A stretch of 64,000 nt of DNA from Alphaproteobacteria bacterium (GTDB lineage Bacteria > Pseudomonadota > Alphaproteobacteria > Caulobacterales > Caulobacteraceae): the NCBI GenBank assembly GCA_018821435.1, contig JAHJME010000042.1, forward strand, positions 62,001 to 126,000, given 5' to 3'. Position numbers and translations under genes: made by a program. The notes beneath the pieces are model-generated. The model saw only the letters and a list, made by a program, of their open reading frames with translations, did not search any database and was not told where the DNA came from. Below, one piece after another: positions 58,388 to 64,000 of the stretch; position 1 is the stretch's first letter; each line of letters starts with the position of its first letter.

Positions 58388-58804
58388 TCAGGGCTTCGCC
58401 AGCGGGTAGGAAATGATCAGCGCCAGCTCGCTCGCGCCTGTCTGGCGGATACCCACGACAGCGCTCTTGTAGAGGTAAGCCGCCATGCCGGGCGTCAGCC
58501 GGGTCGTCACCCCGTCCGAGACGACATCGCCCGCGCCGGACAGGACGTAATAGACCTCGTCGTGGTCGATGGGGTGTGGCCCGATGGCCGCGCCCGGGTG
58601 CAGCACCCGCTTGCGGAACTCCATCGTCCGGTTCGGCGCGGCGTCGCTGATCCGATAGGCCGTGCTCATCCCGATCGCACCGTGCGGCGGCGGTTCCTGT
58701 CGCATCACCTCCGCTTCCTTGACGATCACCGCCGGTGGCGCGGCGAGCGCGGGGGTGGCGACGGCCAGCGCGGCCAGGATCATCGGCAGGTCGGATCGCG
58801 CCAT
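58388..58804 (-). CDS. Exported cupin-domain protein
   Basis: A 138-residue protein with a signal peptide (MILAALAVATPALA) and one cupin barrel: FRKRVLHPGAAIGPHPIDHDEVYYVLSGAGDVVSDG, holding the metal-binding His/Glu pattern H-x3-H-x-E, then LTPGMAAYLYKSAVVGI. Function unknown; many small cupins bind a metal and act on small ligands. It precedes the TonB receptor on the same strand by 151 bp and may be co-expressed with it. Confidence 0.82.
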   Translation of the reverse strand: MARSDLPMILAALAVATPALAAPPAVIVKEAEVMRQEPPPHGAIGMSTAYRISDAAPNRTMEFRKRVLHPGAAIGPHPIDHDEVYYVLSGAGDVVSDGVTTRLTPGMAAYLYKSAVVGIRQTGASELALIISYPLAKP

Positions 58805-58864
58805 CGGCGGATCATGCGACGGACGGGCGATGCTCCCAACGAAAGAGCGCGCCGCCCATGAAAA

Positions 58865-58891
58865 CGCCGCCCGTCGCGGGGACGGGCGGCG
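58865..58891 (-). terminator. Intrinsic terminator of the PEP-CTERM gene
   Basis: A perfect 11-bp GC stem (cgccgcccgtc / gacgggcggcg, 5-base loop) followed on the minus strand by four T residues (58864-58861). It lies 28 bases past the stop of the PEP-CTERM gene. Confidence 0.85.
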
Positions 58892-58919
58892 CGTCGTGTC
58901 GTCGGCCGAAGCCGCCGGA

Positions 58920-59471
58920 TCAGGCCAGGGCGGCCTTGCGGCGACGGACCATGGCGCCGGCCATGCCGAAACCCGAGATCATCAGCGCCCAGCTGGCGGG
59001 TTCCGGCACGGGGGCCACGCCATCTTCGCGGAAGGCGTAGTTGATCGCGTTGTCACCCTCGAGATTGTCGCGCACATACGCCGACGCGGCGTGCAAGCCA
59101 TCGTCGTTTACGCAGCAATAGCCGTCACTCGTCGGACCGTAGTACTGCCCGAGATACTTGGCGCTGTAACCCTGGGCGAACTGGGAGCCGCCCACGCCGA
59201 TCACGTCATACCAAGCCTGGAAATTGACGTTCGCGACCTGATTGCCGGCCGTCGAGATCACATAGTCGGCGGCGTTTCCGCCGAACAGCAGCGCGGCCGC
59301 TTCCTGACCGGTGTAGGCCAGCGGGCCGGTTTGGCCGGCCTCGCTCCATGCGGGCGCGCCGGCGTCGTAGACGTCCCAGCTGCCCACGAACACCAGGGCC
59401 GCGTTGGCGGCCCCGGCCGCGAAGGTCGTAGCGGCCATCACGGCCCCGGCCAGAAGTTTAAGCTTGGTCAT
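58920..59471 (-). CDS. PEPxxWA-CTERM sorting domain protein
   Basis: A 183-residue secreted protein: signal peptide MAATTFAAGAANA, a compact extracellular domain with a Cys-Cys pair (GYCCVNDDG), and a C-terminal sorting signal PVPEPASWALMISGFGMAG followed by a basic VRRRKAA tail. This PEPxxWA-CTERM form is common in Caulobacterales and Sphingomonadales and is thought to be processed by an exosortase at the membrane. No exosortase gene is in the window. The mature domain belongs to no family I recognise. The gene ends at a good intrinsic terminator. Confidence 0.88.
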   Translation of the reverse strand: MTKLKLLAGAVMAATTFAAGAANAALVFVGSWDVYDAGAPAWSEAGQTGPLAYTGQEAAALLFGGNAADYVISTAGNQVANVNFQAWYDVIGVGGSQFAQGYSAKYLGQYYGPTSDGYCCVNDDGLHAASAYVRDNLEGDNAINYAFREDGVAPVPEPASWALMISGFGMAGAMVRRRKAALA

Positions 59472-59553
59472 CTCTATTTACCCCACTTCGACTGTTGCTC
59501 GGCCGACGGATGACCACCCCATTGGATCCGAAAGCTTCAGAACAGATCGCACG

Positions 59554-59632
59554 ACCGGGTGAGGCTCGAAAACGAGCTTCACCCGGTAGGGGAATATTAA
59601 CCAAGACACGGCCCGGCGGCCCTTTGGGGCCG
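59554..59632 (-). terminator. Hairpins downstream of gyrB
   Basis: Two inverted repeats lie past the gyrB stop: CGGCCC-tttg-GGGCCG at 59617-59632, and a 15-bp stem with one G-T pair and an aaaa loop at 59554-59587. Neither has a long U tail. They probably end or stabilise the gyrB transcript; the second also sits in the leader region of the PEP-CTERM gene. Confidence 0.5.
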
Positions 59633-59646
59633 TCAGCAAGCGGACG

Positions 59647-62085
<2,439 letters not shown>

Positions 62086-62189
62086 CTTGCGTCCAGCTGA
62101 GGCGCTTTTCGGGAGGGTCCGGACCCCGGAAACCGGGAGCGCCTGATGGCCAGCGCCGCGTCGCGCGCGGAGCCTGGGATTCAGGAGAT

Positions 62190-62200
62190 TTGTATATAGG
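62190..62200 (-). promoter_or_regulatory. Possible gyrB promoter element
   Basis: The minus strand reads CCTATATACA in an otherwise GC-rich 164-bp spacer, a plausible -10 element for gyrB about 105 bases before the start codon. No convincing -35 was found at ideal spacing, so this is tentative. Confidence 0.25.
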
Positions 62201-62249
62201 GTTTCGGGCTGATTCTGCACGTTTTTCGGTGTTCGAAGGCGGTCAGCTG

Positions 62250-63389
62250 TCAGCCCACGGCCCCGAGCCCGGACCCCTCGACGCGGAACCCCTGAGCACG
62301 GCCGGTCAGGCCGTCGAACAGCATCTCGTCGGTGCCCGTCAGGAAAGCCTGCAGACCCAGGGCCTCGATCTCGTCGAACAGGGCGGCGCGGCGGCGGGCG
62401 TCCAAGTGGGCGGCGACCTCGTCCAGCAACAGGATCGGGGCTGGCTGACCCTCCGCCCGGGCCAGGCGGGCGGCCTGGGCCAGGACCAGGTTGAGGATCA
62501 GGGCCTTCTGCTCGCCGGTGGAACACTCGGCGGCGGCGCGGTCCTTCTCGTCGTGGATCACCGACAGGTCGCCCCGGTGCGGGCCGGTCAGCGCGCGGCC
62601 GGCGGCGGCGTCGCGGTCGCGGGCGGCGGCGAGCGCACGGGCCAAGCGGGCCTCGATGTCGGCGAATTCGGCGCCCTCGCCGGCCAGCCGCTCCCATTCG
62701 CCCGTGAGCGACAGGCGGGCCAGGGGGAAGGGCCGCTCGCCGCGCGTGGAGATCTCGGCTGACAGGGCGGCCAGGGTGCGAGCGCGCGCCTCGGCCATCA
62801 GCGTCCCGGCCTCCGCAAGGCGGGCCTCCAGCGCATCGAGCCACGCCGGATCGGGCGGACCGTCGGTCAGCAGGCGCATCCGCTCGCGCAGCGACTTTTC
62901 ATAGGCCTGGACGTGCGCAGCGTGCGCGGGCTCGGCGGCGAAGACCAGGCGGTCGAAGAAGCGGCGGCGGTCGGCGGCGCCTTCCAGGAACAGCCGGTCC
63001 TGGGCCGGTGTCAGCCAGACTTGGCGGATGTGTTCGGCCAGGCGGCCGGGCGGGGCGGGTTCGCCCTCCACCCGGACCACACGCCGCGCAGCGCCGGCCG
63101 TCTCCACCCCCGTGCCCAAACGGGTCTCCCCGTCGCCGGTCTGGATCGTCACCGAGACCGCCCAGGCGCGGCCGCCGGTCTCGCCCGGCATGCGGCGGCC
63201 GACCTCGGCCAGGCTGGAACCGCGCAGGCCTCGGCCGGGAATGAGGAAGCTGACCGCCTCCAGCAGATTGGTCTTACCCGCCCCGTTCGGCCCGGCCAGC
63301 CACACGGGCCGACCGTCCAGCGCCAGCTCGGCTGTGGCGTAGGAGCGGAAGTCCGTCAGGGCGAGACGCGTGAGGGCGGTGGCGGTCAC
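62250..63389 (-). CDS. recF: DNA replication and repair protein RecF
   Basis: A 379-residue SMC-like ATPase that helps load RecA at single-strand gaps. Walker A is AGPNGAGKTNLLEAV (residues 32-46), the signature region STGEQKALILNLVLAQA, and Walker B LLLDEVAAHLDARRR. The N-terminal LTDFRSYATAELAL is typical. It precedes gyrB as in many bacteria; dnaN, often upstream, is replaced here by a divergent gene of the isocitrate lyase family. Confidence 0.95.
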   Translation of the reverse strand: MTATALTRLALTDFRSYATAELALDGRPVWLAGPNGAGKTNLLEAVSFLIPGRGLRGSSLAEVGRRMPGETGGRAWAVSVTIQTGDGETRLGTGVETAGAARRVVRVEGEPAPPGRLAEHIRQVWLTPAQDRLFLEGAADRRRFFDRLVFAAEPAHAAHVQAYEKSLRERMRLLTDGPPDPAWLDALEARLAEAGTLMAEARARTLAALSAEISTRGERPFPLARLSLTGEWERLAGEGAEFADIEARLARALAAARDRDAAAGRALTGPHRGDLSVIHDEKDRAAAECSTGEQKALILNLVLAQAARLARAEGQPAPILLLDEVAAHLDARRRAALFDEIEALGLQAFLTGTDEMLFDGLTGRAQGFRVEGSGLGAVG

Positions 63390-63532
63390 CGGCGGGTCTT
63401 AGCGGGTTTCGCGATCCGGCGCGAAGGGCCGACACGCCATCATCCGTTCGTGTCCGGATGCCGCCAGCACGCTGTCAGTAGGCTCCCTATATCCGGCGTC
63501 CGACCTTCAAGACGCCAATTCAGGGGGACGCC

Positions 63533-64000
63533 ATGAGCCAGAGCGCCAAAGCCGAACTGTTCCACAAGCTGCACCAGGGCCCGCAGGTGCTGATCTTGCC
63601 CAACGCGTGGGACGCCGCCAGCGCCGCCGTGATGGCCGACACCGGCGCCAAGGCGGTGGCCACCTCCTCGGCCGCCGTGGCCTGGGCGTACGGTTACGCC
63701 GACGGCGACATCCTGCCGATCGACCTGGTGGTGGCGACCATCGCCGCCGCGGCCAAGGCGGCCGGCGACACGCCGGTGACCGCCGACATCGAAGGCGGGT
63801 TCACCGACGACCTGGACGCCCTCTCGCACAACATCGCCCGGGTGATCGAGGCCGGCGCGGTGGGGATCAACATCGAGGACGGCGGCCGGGACCCCGCCCT
63901 GCACGCCCGCAAGGTCGCCGCGGTGCGGGCCCAGGCCGAGAAGCAGGGCGTTCGCCTGTTCATCAACGCCCGGACCGACGTCTATCTGCGCAGCCTGGCC
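63533..64000 (+). CDS. Isocitrate lyase/PEP mutase family protein, 3' end cut off
   Basis: The first 156 residues are in the window. They show the TIM-barrel of the PEP mutase/isocitrate lyase superfamily: LPNAWDAASAAVMADTGAKAVATSS, a metal-binding DIEGGF, GAVGINIEDGGRD and INARTDVYLR. Members include methylisocitrate lyase, oxaloacetate decarboxylase-like and carboxyphosphoenolpyruvate mutases; the small subgroup seen here is usually uncharacterised. The ATG at 63533 follows an AGGGGG site. The gene is divergent from recF. Confidence 0.85.
   Translation, partial: MSQSAKAELFHKLHQGPQVLILPNAWDAASAAVMADTGAKAVATSSAAVAWAYGYADGDILPIDLVVATIAAAAKAAGDTPVTADIEGGFTDDLDALSHNIARVIEAGAVGINIEDGGRDPALHARKVAAVRAQAEKQGVRLFINARTDVYLRSLA

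Overview
The window is a dense, GC-rich bacterial chromosome segment with about 57 genes, one tRNA and very little spacer. It fits an alphaproteobacterium of the Caulobacteraceae (Caulobacter/Phenylobacterium type). This rests on a class I lysyl-tRNA synthetase, two TonB-dependent receptors, a PEPxxWA-CTERM protein, a HRDC-less RNase D, LptC/LptA next to rnd, and gyrB-recF without dnaN. The placement is inferred from gene content and protein style; no 16S gene is present. I saw no prophage, transposase, conjugation module or CRISPR array.

Layout. 1-3.4 kb: envelope export (lptA start, lptC), rnd, tRNA-Leu(CAG) with a duplicated 3' end, an NDUFA9-like protein and uppP. 3.6-10 kb: gltD, a small VOC gene and gltB as one tight operon. 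10-12.4 kb: two divergent citrate synthase paralogues, one carrying an N-terminal DNA-binding domain, with a palindrome between them. 12.5-24.3 kb: a CDF exporter, GST-queG, a DUF899 protein, rfbC, a family 2 glycosyltransferase, a DUF559 nuclease inside palindromic repeats, an ArgE-type deacetylase, GNAT, ilvA-FKBP, a double-ATPase peptide transporter subunit and a GmhB-like phosphatase. 24.3-28 kb: ATP-dependent DNA ligase and its metallo-beta-lactamase exonuclease partner, separated by a DUF4349 lipoprotein. 28-35 kb: two hotdog thioesterases, then a convergent TonB receptor - PhoD - beta-propeller - PhnD operon that looks like organophosphate scavenging. 35-42 kb: class I LysRS, a hybrid histidine kinase with a response regulator, and a zinc metalloprotease. 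42.3-45.3 kb: MerR regulator, acyl-CoA dehydrogenase and OsmC. 45.3-48.1 kb: vsr - cysK - cytosine methyltransferase. 48-55 kb: lipoprotein, K+ channel, an amidohydrolase-dioxygenase-crotonase operon, a BLUF photoreceptor and recQ. 55-64 kb: PD40 protein, second TonB receptor, cupin, PEP-CTERM protein, gyrB, recF and the start of an isocitrate lyase/PEP mutase family gene.

The most notable signals are non-coding or contextual. (1) A perfect 10-bp inverted repeat pairs with the Shine-Dalgarno sequence of the BLUF gene. (2) A 7-3-7 palindrome lies between the two citrate synthases, one of which has its own helix-turn-helix domain. (3) Two Vsr-fold endonuclease genes (DUF559 and Vsr) both run at their 3' ends into palindromic intergenic repeats, which supply their last codons. 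(4) A Dcm-type methyltransferase and its Vsr repair partner are split by cysK, and vsr lacks an ordinary start codon at the expected place. (5) A response regulator reads about 190 bases into the opposite-strand protease gene, as expected from a one-base frameshift.
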